Source: CALAZP01 sp964410725
GTDB taxonomy: Bacteria; Bacteroidota; Bacteroidia; Chitinophagales; Saprospiraceae
DNA length: 64,000 nucleotides
Assembly (NCBI GenBank): GCA_964410725.1
Contig: CAYPID010000001.1
Span: forward strand, 248,001-312,000
Direction: 5' to 3'
The number at the start of each line of letters is the position of its first letter. Position 1 is the first letter of the stretch. The notes under the pieces were generated by a model. It searched no databases and was not told where the DNA came from. It saw only the letters and a list, made by a program, of their open reading frames with translations. This document shows positions 44,461 to 52,672 of this stretch, one piece after another. Made by a program: the position numbers and the translations under genes.

Positions 44461-46503
44461 ATGACCCGATATACCACCTTTAAAATTTACCTGATTACCT
44501 TACTGGTTGGTAGCCTTGTAAGCTTCCAATCCCCATATTTATACGCTCAGAAAAAACTAAAAAACCCAACTGTTCAAAAAGAAGTAAGCATTCAAAATGC
44601 CAGTAGGTTAAACTCAGACGGATATGACTTTGCCCCTGTTAAATATAGAAATGGCCTAGTCTTTGTAACCTCCAGAAGAAAATCTGGTCCCCAGGATTCG
44701 CAAACTGGTGAAACCTTCTTTGAACTTTGGTTTAGCGAACTTGATCCCAATCAACAACCATTAGAACCCAACCTTTTTTCCATTCAATTAAAATCCCAAT
44801 TTCACGAAAATGCAGTCGCCTTTTCACGCGATGAAAATAAAATTTACTACACCCGCAATAGTGCAGAAGTTAGCCAACAAACTGGTCGTAAAGTCTTGAA
44901 TATTTTTGAAGCCACCAGAAATCGAGAGACCTGGACCAATCAACAACCCCTACCATTTAACGGTAAAGATTTTTCCTGTATGCACCCAAGCTTGACTCCC
45001 GATGGCAATAAAATGATTTTCGCATCCAATATGCCAGGTGGAATGGGAGGCCTTGACCTTTACTTGATTGAAAAAAAAGATGACCAATGGTCCATGCCCA
45101 TTAATCTGGGACCAGAAGTAAACACCCCTGGCAACGAAGTATTTCCCTTTTTTCACGAAAGTGGTACCCTCTTTTTCTCCTCAGATGGACACAGAGGCCT
45201 AGGTGGCTTCGATCTTTTCATGATTGATTTATCCGGTCCTAAGTGGGGTGCAGTATCCAATCTTGGAATACCCTTTAACTCTGAACAAGATGACGTTACC
45301 TTTTATCTCAATAGCGAAAGTAGCGCTGGATTTTTTGCATCCAGTAGAACTGGTGGAAAGGGCAAAGATGATATTTATAGATTTGAAGCACCGCAAGGTA
45401 TAAAAGGGATAGAAGTTCCAGAACTCCGCAGAATTATAGTAAGAGTCGCTGATGACGCCTTCGGCAAAAAGGCGGTCGGAGCCGCCATACGCGTTTTTGA
45501 CCAAACGGATAAAGAGAGTAAAGACCTAGAAGATTTGTACCAAGCTGATTGGATTCCTGACCCTAAAATGCCCGGTGTATTAACCCTAAAACTTTCAACT
45601 AAAATTCCCAAAGATCTTCCACCTCCTGATTACCTAACCTCTAATAGTGGCCTAGTCACCTTAGACTTGGAAGCCAACAAAAAATTTTTATTGCACATCA
45701 GTAAACCCGGTTTTAAAACCAAAGAAATTACTGTTAATACGAATCAAGTCCAACCGGATCCTCTTTATGTTTTTTTGGAACCCACTCAATGTATCCCCTA
45801 CAGCGGTAAAGCTATTTCAGAAAGCACAGGAAGGGGTATCCCTTTCGCTGAAATCAAGCTCCGAAATGAAAATAATGGAGCAACCACATTGCAATATTCT
45901 GATCAGTCTGGACTTTTCACCTATTGCCTGGAACCTAATGCTCAATACACTTTAATAGGAGAAAAAGTAGGTTATAATACCGGCCTATCTTCCATCTCTA
46001 CTATAGAAGCCTCTAGCTTGAACGCCCTAGAAGGAACACTGCGGTTAGGAGCCAATACCAGCAATTTTTCCAATGCTCCAGGAATTCGACAAGGCAGTAT
46101 TCTTATCCTAGAGGACATTTCATATGATTTTAATAAATCCCCTATTAGAGTTGGAGAAGGACGTGAATTCAAAGAGCTCGGATATCTTTTGCTTAAATTC
46201 CCTACTATGGAAGTCGAAATGAATTTTCATACCGATACTAGAGGTCAAGAAAATTACAATCTCCAATTGTCTGAAAACAGAGCACAATCGGCAAAGAGAC
46301 AGTTAGAACAAATGGGCATACCATCTTATAGAATAAATACTGTTGCAAAAGGAGAAGAACAACCTAGAAACCACTGTAAAAATGGGATTAATTGTGACGA
46401 AAATGGGCATTTATATAACCAAAGAGTGGAAGTAGTCGTCAAAAAACTACAAGAAAGTATCCCTTATCAATATAGCTCCAAAGGTTTGGTGTTCCACAAA
46501 TAA
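44461..46503 (+). CDS. PD40-CarboxypepD-OmpA protein (PorE-like without TPR)
   Basis: A 680-residue secreted protein. Signal peptide (about 1-29, ending LYAQ). PD40 propeller repeats at about 55-330: SSLTPDGNKMIFASNMPGG-type motifs and HESGTLFFSSDGHRGLGGFD. Then a regulatory-like Ig domain at about 440-520 (SGKAISESTGRGIPFAEIKL) and an OmpA C-terminal domain at about 560-665 with intact NFHTDTRGQENYNLQLSENR (Asp and Arg present). This layout resembles PorE, which anchors the T9SS outer-membrane part to peptidoglycan, minus the N-terminal TPRs. It sits 9 bases after PorP/SprF, in the same operon as the giant substrate. The middle (about 340-430) is less clear. Confidence 0.87.
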   Translation: MTRYTTFKIYLITLLVGSLVSFQSPYLYAQKKLKNPTVQKEVSIQNASRLNSDGYDFAPVKYRNGLVFVTSRRKSGPQDSQTGETFFELWFSELDPNQQPLEPNLFSIQLKSQFHENAVAFSRDENKIYYTRNSAEVSQQTGRKVLNIFEATRNRETWTNQQPLPFNGKDFSCMHPSLTPDGNKMIFASNMPGGMGGLDLYLIEKKDDQWSMPINLGPEVNTPGNEVFPFFHESGTLFFSSDGHRGLGGFDLFMIDLSGPKWGAVSNLGIPFNSEQDDVTFYLNSESSAGFFASSRTGGKGKDDIYRFEAPQGIKGIEVPELRRIIVRVADDAFGKKAVGAAIRVFDQTDKESKDLEDLYQADWIPDPKMPGVLTLKLSTKIPKDLPPPDYLTSNSGLVTLDLEANKKFLLHISKPGFKTKEITVNTNQVQPDPLYVFLEPTQCIPYSGKAISESTGRGIPFAEIKLRNENNGATTLQYSDQSGLFTYCLEPNAQYTLIGEKVGYNTGLSSISTIEASSLNALEGTLRLGANTSNFSNAPGIRQGSILILEDISYDFNKSPIRVGEGREFKELGYLLLKFPTMEVEMNFHTDTRGQENYNLQLSENRAQSAKRQLEQMGIPSYRINTVAKGEEQPRNHCKNGINCDENGHLYNQRVEVVVKKLQESIPYQYSSKGLVFHK

Positions 46504-46577
46504 GTGCTGATTCAAAAATATTTTCTTGAGATATTACTTTTGTCATTTTTCGCCTTGGGTTAATTAACATCAACTTA

Positions 46578-46610
46578 TTTGTTAATTCTGCGTTAAAAAG
46601 CTTATTTTTG
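46578..46610 (+). promoter_or_regulatory. Promoter for the TPR/PorE operon
   Basis: TTTG (46578-46581), 21 bases and TATTTTTG (46603-46610) match the Bacteroidota consensus. A second box TACTTTTG at 46535-46542 has no good -33 partner. The leader to the ATG at 46713 would be close to 100 bases. Confidence 0.6.
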
Positions 46611-46712
46611 AAAGCTTCGAATTCTCAGTAAAAACACGACTTAGACCATTTCAAATTACCACTTTCAGATAAGTGACAACTATTTTATTACACTGCACAA
46701 ACAGAGAAAACA

Positions 46713-47684
46713 ATGAGCCACAAAACCATAATTTCCGGAAGATTGGAATTTGGTAATCAGCGATCTTACGATAAGGTCATGGATATGTATGCCCATAGGG
46801 TAGAGAATTATTTTAAGGGGGATATCATTTTCAAATTAGAGGAAATTGTGGACGAAGAAAGCTTTTCTATTTCAATCCCTCGTTTCATAGGTCAAAGCGG
46901 GGATAAAACTTGGCTCAATACCGTCAATTTATTAGAGTACATTACCCAATTTGCTGTAGCTGGCGCTATGGATTTGTGGATGGTGGACCAGGGGAAAATT
47001 CTCAATCACAAACACATTGAACCTAAAGGGGATAAAATCGCAGTTCAATCATTTTTAAAAGGTAGAGAGTTGGCGTCCAAACCCGGAATGGAAGACGAAG
47101 CCAGAACTGCCTTTAATGCTGCTATTGACAAATATGCAAGACATGCACTTGCCTATGAAAGACGAGGATACGTCAATTACAAATTGGGGAATATTGAAGA
47201 TGCCTTATATGATTTTAATAAGAGTATTACCCTTCATCCAGCCAATCCAGATCCTCATGTTGGAGCAGCCATCGTCAAATTAACTCAAAATAAGTTTGAA
47301 GAATCCTTGCCTTACTTAGATAATGCCATAAAAAATTCTATTCCGCATCAACCCGTTTATTGGCAAGCGCGAAGGTTAAAAGCGGAGGCCTATAATGCTT
47401 TGGAGCAATACGATTTGGCTGTGAAGGAACTCAAATTATTTACTTCTCGCAATTTCGAAAAAACCAACCCTAATTTTGAGTATGTCGCCAAAGCTTATTT
47501 CGATTTTGGTAAAGCTCTACTTAACCTAGGCAATTACCTGGAAGCCATTGCCATGTTTGATAAAGCCATTCTCTTTATCAAAAATAATAATCAGTCTCCC
47601 GTTCCCGAAATCCTTCCACTTAAAACAGAAGCCATGCAAAAGGCTGGTAAAAACCCTGCCTTAGAAGATTCTGTTGTTAAATAG
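46713..47684 (+). CDS. Cytosolic TPR protein
   Basis: A 323-residue protein without signal peptide. The first about 100 residues (SGRLEFGNQRSYDKVMDMYA onward) form an alpha/beta region of no known family, with the motif EITQF-like LLEYITQFAVAGAMDLWMVD. The rest is three to four TPR repeats: ALAYERRGYVNYKLGNIEDA, LYDFNKSITLHPANPDPHVG and YFDFGKALLNLGNYLEAIAM. TPRs bind partner proteins. It starts a two-gene unit with the PorE-like gene 3 bases downstream. The partner is secreted while this protein has no export signal, so a regulatory or unrelated role is possible. It may serve T9SS or gliding, which is only inference from its place. Confidence 0.75.
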   Translation: MSHKTIISGRLEFGNQRSYDKVMDMYAHRVENYFKGDIIFKLEEIVDEESFSISIPRFIGQSGDKTWLNTVNLLEYITQFAVAGAMDLWMVDQGKILNHKHIEPKGDKIAVQSFLKGRELASKPGMEDEARTAFNAAIDKYARHALAYERRGYVNYKLGNIEDALYDFNKSITLHPANPDPHVGAAIVKLTQNKFEESLPYLDNAIKNSIPHQPVYWQARRLKAEAYNALEQYDLAVKELKLFTSRNFEKTNPNFEYVAKAYFDFGKALLNLGNYLEAIAMFDKAILFIKNNNQSPVPEILPLKTEAMQKAGKNPALEDSVVK

Positions 47685-47687
47685 AAA

Positions 47688-49646
47688 ATGTTCCAAGGAA
47701 TTAGGATTCACCTCATCATTTTGGGTATCTCATTTGGGATTCAGGCATTCTCTCAAATTTCCCCTGAAGTGGTAACCACCGCCACAGCAAAACCTAAATT
47801 GGCCAAACAATATATTCTTGCTAAAGATTTGGCTTACGAAGGAGAAAAAACTGAAGCACTTGAAATTCTTGACCGTCTACTTGCTCGAGAACCTAATTTC
47901 ATTGAAGCTTTGTTTCTTAAAGCAGCTATTCATTACGACCAAGGAAATTTCTTTAAAGCAATAAATTACTACGAAAAAGGTCTCCAATTAGATCGCCATT
48001 TTGATGACTTTATTCTGTATCAACTGGGGCTTAGTTATAGTCAAGTCGATGATTATCAGAAGGCTATTTCATATTTGAATGAATTCACTGAGATCAAAAA
48101 CCCATCTAGCGTTTGGGCAAAACGAGCTAAACAAAAGTTAGAGCTGTTTAAATTTCGATACGATTTAATTAATCATCCAATTCCTTTTTCCCCTGAACCT
48201 CTCAAAGGATCAATTAATACCGATCACTTATTTGAATATTTACCAACCCTCTCCGCTGATGGTCAACTTTTAATATACACCTGCCGAAATCAAGGACAAG
48301 AAGATTTATGGTACAGTACCTTTCAAGATGAAGGCTGGAGTGCTGGGCAACCCATCCCCAATATCAATACGCAGGAAAATGAAGGAGCACAATCAATTGC
48401 GCCAGATGGAAAAACTATTGTTTTCACAGCCTGCAATAGGCCAGACGGATTAGGTAGTTGCGACCTCTACATCACTTTTTTTAATGGGCGTAATTGGACC
48501 GTTCCGTCCAATATGGGGCCTAATATTAATAGCGGTGCATGGGAAAGCCAACCTTGCTTGGCAGATAATGGAAATATTTTATTTTTTGCAAGCACCAGAT
48601 CTGGCGGAAGGGGAGGGTCCGATATCTGGTACAGCAAAAAAAACCAAGCTGGTCTTTGGACTGCACCCATGGTGTTAGATAGTACCATCAATACGCCTGA
48701 AGATGACCAGGCCCCATTTTTTCATCCCGATAACCAGACACTGTATTTCATGTCCAAAGGTCATCTTGGATTGGGTGGTTTCGATCTCTTTAAATCCCAA
48801 AAAGATCGATTCGGAAACTGGTCACCTCCCCAAAATTTAGGCTATCCCATTAATTCTAAGGCCAATGAAGGGGCTTTATTTGTGTCTCTTGATGGAAGTA
48901 GGGGTTACTACGATACAGATATCAGTGGAAAGGCTGATCTGTATACTTTTGAAATGCCCTCATCCACACGTCCCAATAAAGCAACCTACGTAAAGTGTAC
49001 TGTTCTGGACGCTGAAACCCTAGTACCATTGGAAGCCCAAGTAATACTTACTAATCTATCCGATTTGGATTCCCTTACTTCATCATCCGATAGGACTCCT
49101 TCTTTCTTTTTCTCGGATCCCGTAGATGGCACTTTCCTAATCTGCCTGCCCTTCGATAATAATTACAGCTTACAAATAGAATTAGACGGTTATTTTTTTT
49201 ATTCTGAATATTTCGCCCTAAAATCTGAATCGTTAAAAGACAGTGTTTTTGAAATTACTGCCCTACTGAAACCTATCAAAATTGCCGACTCTACTACTCA
49301 AAGTGAAATAGTCCTCAATAATATATTCTTTAATTCAGGCACTGCCCAATTAAGCCTTGAATCCGCTAATGAACTTCAAAGATTGGTCTTATTGCTTCGC
49401 AATAATCCAAACTTAAAAATTAGAATTAATGGACATACCGACGATGTCGGAACCGAAGAGGATAATCTAATCCTTTCGGAAAAAAGAGCCCATGCTGTTT
49501 ATCAGTACCTTATCCAAAGTGATATAGATTCCTCCAGACTTGATTTCAAAGGATTTGGGGAAACACAACCCATCTTGCCTAACGATACAGAAGAAAATAA
49601 AGCTAAAAATAGGCGAACCTCCTTTCAAGTAATTAGTATAGACTAG
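47688..49646 (+). CDS. PorE-like TPR-PD40-regulatory-OmpA protein
   Basis: A 652-residue secreted protein with the full PorE-type layout. Signal peptide (about 1-23, FGIQAFSQ). TPR region about 40-170 (KALEIL-like LAYEGEKTEALEILDRLLAR, FLKAAIHYDQGNFFKAINYY). PD40 propeller about 185-420 (FEYLPTLSADGQLLIYTCRN, PDGKTIVFTACN, HPDNQTLYFMSKGHLGLGGF). Regulatory-like Ig domain about 430-520. OmpA domain about 540-652 with intact GHTDDVGTEEDNLILSEKRA and peptidoglycan-type Asp and Arg. In the T9SS of Porphyromonas, PorE binds peptidoglycan and links the outer-membrane complex to it. Overlaps the convergent DUF58 gene by 4 bases. Whether this is the core T9SS PorE or a paralogue cannot be decided here. 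Confidence 0.88.
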   Translation: MFQGIRIHLIILGISFGIQAFSQISPEVVTTATAKPKLAKQYILAKDLAYEGEKTEALEILDRLLAREPNFIEALFLKAAIHYDQGNFFKAINYYEKGLQLDRHFDDFILYQLGLSYSQVDDYQKAISYLNEFTEIKNPSSVWAKRAKQKLELFKFRYDLINHPIPFSPEPLKGSINTDHLFEYLPTLSADGQLLIYTCRNQGQEDLWYSTFQDEGWSAGQPIPNINTQENEGAQSIAPDGKTIVFTACNRPDGLGSCDLYITFFNGRNWTVPSNMGPNINSGAWESQPCLADNGNILFFASTRSGGRGGSDIWYSKKNQAGLWTAPMVLDSTINTPEDDQAPFFHPDNQTLYFMSKGHLGLGGFDLFKSQKDRFGNWSPPQNLGYPINSKANEGALFVSLDGSRGYYDTDISGKADLYTFEMPSSTRPNKATYVKCTVLDAETLVPLEAQVILTNLSDLDSLTSSSDRTPSFFFSDPVDGTFLICLPFDNNYSLQIELDGYFFYSEYFALKSESLKDSVFEITALLKPIKIADSTTQSEIVLNNIFFNSGTAQLSLESANELQRLVLLLRNNPNLKIRINGHTDDVGTEEDNLILSEKRAHAVYQYLIQSDIDSSRLDFKGFGETQPILPNDTEENKAKNRRTSFQVISID

Positions 49647-50818
49647 ATAGATCTTTTAGATAAATATTCCTGGCCCGCTTGAAGAACAGCAGCTTTAATA
49701 TTCTTAGAGATGCTTTCAGACAATAGGATAGGTATAACAGGGAATAATCTTATTAATCTATCAAAAGCCGACGAATGAATTCCTGACATTTGGTCTTCAT
49801 GAGAGCATAAAATTAACATCTTCTTTCTCCCAACTAAACTTTCAATTTTATGAAAATCTCCTTCATGATCTGTTGGGGACATTTGATATAAAGCTTCTAA
49901 AATTCGCTTTAACTGTTTCTTTCCTCCGCCCAAGACTACTTTAATCTCTGTGCGCTTTCCAACCACCAATAATCCACATCGATCCCCCTTTTGTAAAATG
50001 ATATTAGCCAGCATTAAAGCAGTATTGATCGCATATTCAAAAATCATCATAGCATCTGCACCTTCCTGAATCATTGGCCTAGTTGCGTCTAAAACCAAGT
50101 AGACATCTCTTCTTTTATCAGGTTGATACCTATTGACCATAAGTTCTGTTTTCCTTCCACTTACTCGCCAATTTATTTTTCTGGGATCATCTCCTGCAGT
50201 AAACGGTAAAATCTGTTCTAACTCGTAACTAAACCCCTCCTGAATTCTTCTTAATGCAATACTTCTTCCCGCTTGCTTAATATTAGGAGAAAAAAGTAAG
50301 TTGAACTGCTTCATTTGAAGAATAGAAGGATATACTTTGAGGTCCCACCCAGCTCCTATTTTTAAATTTCTTCTTAATAAATGAGGGCGCACAAAATAGG
50401 AAACCTCTAATGGCTTAATGACTACCATCCCCCTAGTTCTCGGCCGATAAGAAATTGTAAAATTCCGCTCCTCCCCAGGTTTAAAAAATAAATTTTCCTC
50501 AAATAATACCTGTTGAAGTACCTTTTGCTTTCCATTAAAGGCCACTAGATAAACGGGCTCCACAAAAGCTCCTACCCATCCTGTGTTCTTAAAAGTAATA
50601 TTAATCGCATTGGAATCCCCAAGAGTAAAAATTGGGGGTAGCTGAATATTTATTTCTAGTATAACTGGAGAATTTGCTAACCTATATGCGTTATAAATCA
50701 TTGCTATCACCAGTACAAAAAAGGCTATAATTCCATAAGCATACAATACGGGCCAACCATAACTCAGACCAAAACAAAATATCAACCCACCCAAAAAATA
50801 GAATGAAATACGCCGCAT
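49643..50818 (-). CDS. DUF58-family protein
   Basis: A 391-residue membrane protein of the DUF58 family. Two N-terminal membrane helices (about 5-45, FYFLGGLIFCFGLSYGWPVL and YGIIAFFVLVIAMIYNAYRL) precede a soluble domain. The family core is RRIQEGFSYELEQILPFTAG followed by DDPRKINWRVSGRKTELMVN, then a vWA-like region (VYLVLDATRPMI) near the C-terminus. DUF58 proteins pair with MoxR ATPases in operons that are thought to assemble or activate membrane or surface complexes. The gene is the last of a minus-strand cluster: SpoIIM/DUF4129, DUF4350, MoxR, DUF58, with 5 bases to MoxR. It converges with the PorE-like gene with a 4-base overlap. Confidence 0.92.
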   Translation of the reverse strand: MRRISFYFLGGLIFCFGLSYGWPVLYAYGIIAFFVLVIAMIYNAYRLANSPVILEINIQLPPIFTLGDSNAINITFKNTGWVGAFVEPVYLVAFNGKQKVLQQVLFEENLFFKPGEERNFTISYRPRTRGMVVIKPLEVSYFVRPHLLRRNLKIGAGWDLKVYPSILQMKQFNLLFSPNIKQAGRSIALRRIQEGFSYELEQILPFTAGDDPRKINWRVSGRKTELMVNRYQPDKRRDVYLVLDATRPMIQEGADAMMIFEYAINTALMLANIILQKGDRCGLLVVGKRTEIKVVLGGGKKQLKRILEALYQMSPTDHEGDFHKIESLVGRKKMLILCSHEDQMSGIHSSAFDRLIRLFPVIPILLSESISKNIKAAVLQAGQEYLSKRSI

Positions 50819-50823
50819 AATAT

Positions 50824-51771
50824 TTATCTCGGTATGGGAACGGAATCACTAATTTCTTCCATTATTCCTTCAATAGTTTGACCCGCAATTGCCCGCTCTG
50901 AATCAATAATTAAGCGGTGCATTAAAACCGGCTTTAGCACATCCAAAATATCTTCAGGAATTACATAATCTCTCCCGGAAAGACCCGCCATTGCCTTTGC
51001 CATTTTCATCACGGATAACGTGGCTCTTGGTGAAGCTCCCAAAATTAATCCTTCATGATTCCTCGTAGCCACAGTTAAATCCGCTATATAATTAATCAAC
51101 TCATCTTTGATGAAAATGGACTGAACTAAAGCTTGAGCAGATAAAATATCTGCTTGTGTTGCTACAGGCTGTAAATCCCTCTCAGTAGTTCTGTCAAAAT
51201 CTGTTTTAAACCGATGAAGAATTTCAATCTCTTCAGCTCTACTCGGAAATCCCATATCAATTTTTACCATAAACCTATCTAATTGGGCCTCTGGAAGAGG
51301 ATATGTTCCTTCTAACTCTATTGGATTCTGAGTGGCAACCACCATAAAAGGAGCGGGCAATTCATAAGTGGTTCCATCGATGGTTACTTGCTGCTCTTCC
51401 ATCACCTCGAATAAAGCTGATTGTGTTTTTGCAGGGGCTCTATTGATTTCATCTGCTAATAAAATGTTTGTAAATACCGGACCTTTTATAAACTCAAATT
51501 CGCCGATATTGGAACGGTACAAATTACTTCCCAATGCATCTCCTGGTAACAAATCCGGCGTGAATTGAATCCTTGAAAAATCGACAGCCACTGCCCCTGC
51601 TAACAGCCGTGCCATAAGTGTTTTGGCAATTCCCGGAACACCTTCTATCAAAAGATGTCCTCCCGCCAAAAAAGTGCCAATCATTAATTTGAGCGCATCC
51701 CGTTGCCCCACCATAACGGAAGCAATACTGTCCATTATTTTTTTAGAAACTTCTTCTATTTTTGATTCCAT
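50824..51771 (-). CDS. MoxR-type AAA+ ATPase (DUF58-associated)
   Basis: A 315-residue classical MoxR ATPase. Walker A is EGVPGIAKT (about 44-52), Walker B ILLADEINRAPAKTQSALFE, sensor 1 VVATQNPIELEGTYPLPEAQ and the arginine finger region LDRFMVKIDMGFPS. FTPDLLPGDALGSNLYRSN and DYVIPEDILDVLKPVLMHRL are standard in the MoxR/YeaC branch. It is encoded between DUF58 and DUF4350, the usual arrangement in Bacteroidota, and is expected to act as a chaperone on a partner carrying a vWA-like domain, DUF58. Its start is 10 bases after the DUF4350 stop. It differs in sequence from the MoxR of the DUF5682 operon. Confidence 0.95.
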   Translation of the reverse strand: MESKIEEVSKKIMDSIASVMVGQRDALKLMIGTFLAGGHLLIEGVPGIAKTLMARLLAGAVAVDFSRIQFTPDLLPGDALGSNLYRSNIGEFEFIKGPVFTNILLADEINRAPAKTQSALFEVMEEQQVTIDGTTYELPAPFMVVATQNPIELEGTYPLPEAQLDRFMVKIDMGFPSRAEEIEILHRFKTDFDRTTERDLQPVATQADILSAQALVQSIFIKDELINYIADLTVATRNHEGLILGASPRATLSVMKMAKAMAGLSGRDYVIPEDILDVLKPVLMHRLIIDSERAIAGQTIEGIMEEISDSVPIPR

Positions 51772-51781
51772 ATACTTGTAT

Positions 51782-52672
51782 TCAATATGATTTCTTGGTT
51801 AATCTTGATCCAAATATTAAATATAAAATTGCTGTGATTAGCCCAAGATAAAAGGCAGTTGCTAAACTCCTTTGCCTTAAAATGAACCTTAAAGGCTGAT
51901 TCCCCACAATTGATTTTTCCTCTATTCTTTGTTCCTCCCCTGCAAGTCCCCCACTTTTGTTTTTTATATCCCACGTTAACGTCCCCGAACTTAAAAATTG
52001 GAAAATCCACTCCACATACTCAAAGACTTGCTCCTCTAAAATTTGAACATTGACAAAGGCCAATGGTACCGTGTGTATCCATACTTCACCCTTACCTAAG
52101 TTAAATTTCACGAATACAGGATCACCATCCTGATTTCGATCCAAAACATTCAAGACTTCTAATGGCCTAAAGGATACAAAACCTCGAGATTCTATTTGAC
52201 GCTCTTCCCAATATTTGATTGGAATACTTTCGCCAATATATACAGTGGTATCCATCTGAATATCAAAATAAAACCTCAACTCCTCACTACTGCGCCCTAA
52301 TAAGGTATCCATTAGCTGAGTCCCAACATATTCTGAAACAATCAACGCCTGGCCCCCATTTTGGATAAATTTAATTAACCTTTGAACGCTGGTGGAATCC
52401 GGCTGAAAATAACGGTTAATGTAAAGGTAAACATCCCCAAATGCTTCTTCTTCCGGAATACCATCCGATAAAATTACCTCGCTGTAACTATTTTTTAACT
52501 GCCTAAATAACAAATACATCCCATACGGCATCTTCCTTTCTACTTGATAAGTTTCTGCCCAATCCAAATCGCGGGTAGCCGCAGTTCTGTTAAATATCAA
52601 TCCAATAACTAAAACTATTCCTATTAATACGAGCCCAAACCACCCAATAAGACTAGCCTTCATCCTCCTCAC
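51782..52672 (-). CDS. DUF4350-family membrane protein
   Basis: A 296-residue protein with an N-terminal membrane helix (LIGWFGLVLIGIVLVIGLIF, about 8-27), a soluble domain and one C-terminal helix (FYLGLITAILYLIFGSRL, about 270-290). The soluble region has KMPYGMYLLFRQLKNSYSEV and FIQNGGQALIVSEYVGTQLM, the Rossmann-like pattern of DUF4350. Function is unknown; it is nearly always next to MoxR-DUF58. ATG 52672 overlaps the end of the upstream SpoIIM/DUF4129 gene by 20 bases; a second ATG at 52663 is close. It is the third gene of the cluster. Confidence 0.88.
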   Translation of the reverse strand: MRRMKASLIGWFGLVLIGIVLVIGLIFNRTAATRDLDWAETYQVERKMPYGMYLLFRQLKNSYSEVILSDGIPEEEAFGDVYLYINRYFQPDSTSVQRLIKFIQNGGQALIVSEYVGTQLMDTLLGRSSEELRFYFDIQMDTTVYIGESIPIKYWEERQIESRGFVSFRPLEVLNVLDRNQDGDPVFVKFNLGKGEVWIHTVPLAFVNVQILEEQVFEYVEWIFQFLSSGTLTWDIKNKSGGLAGEEQRIEEKSIVGNQPLRFILRQRSLATAFYLGLITAILYLIFGSRLTKKSY

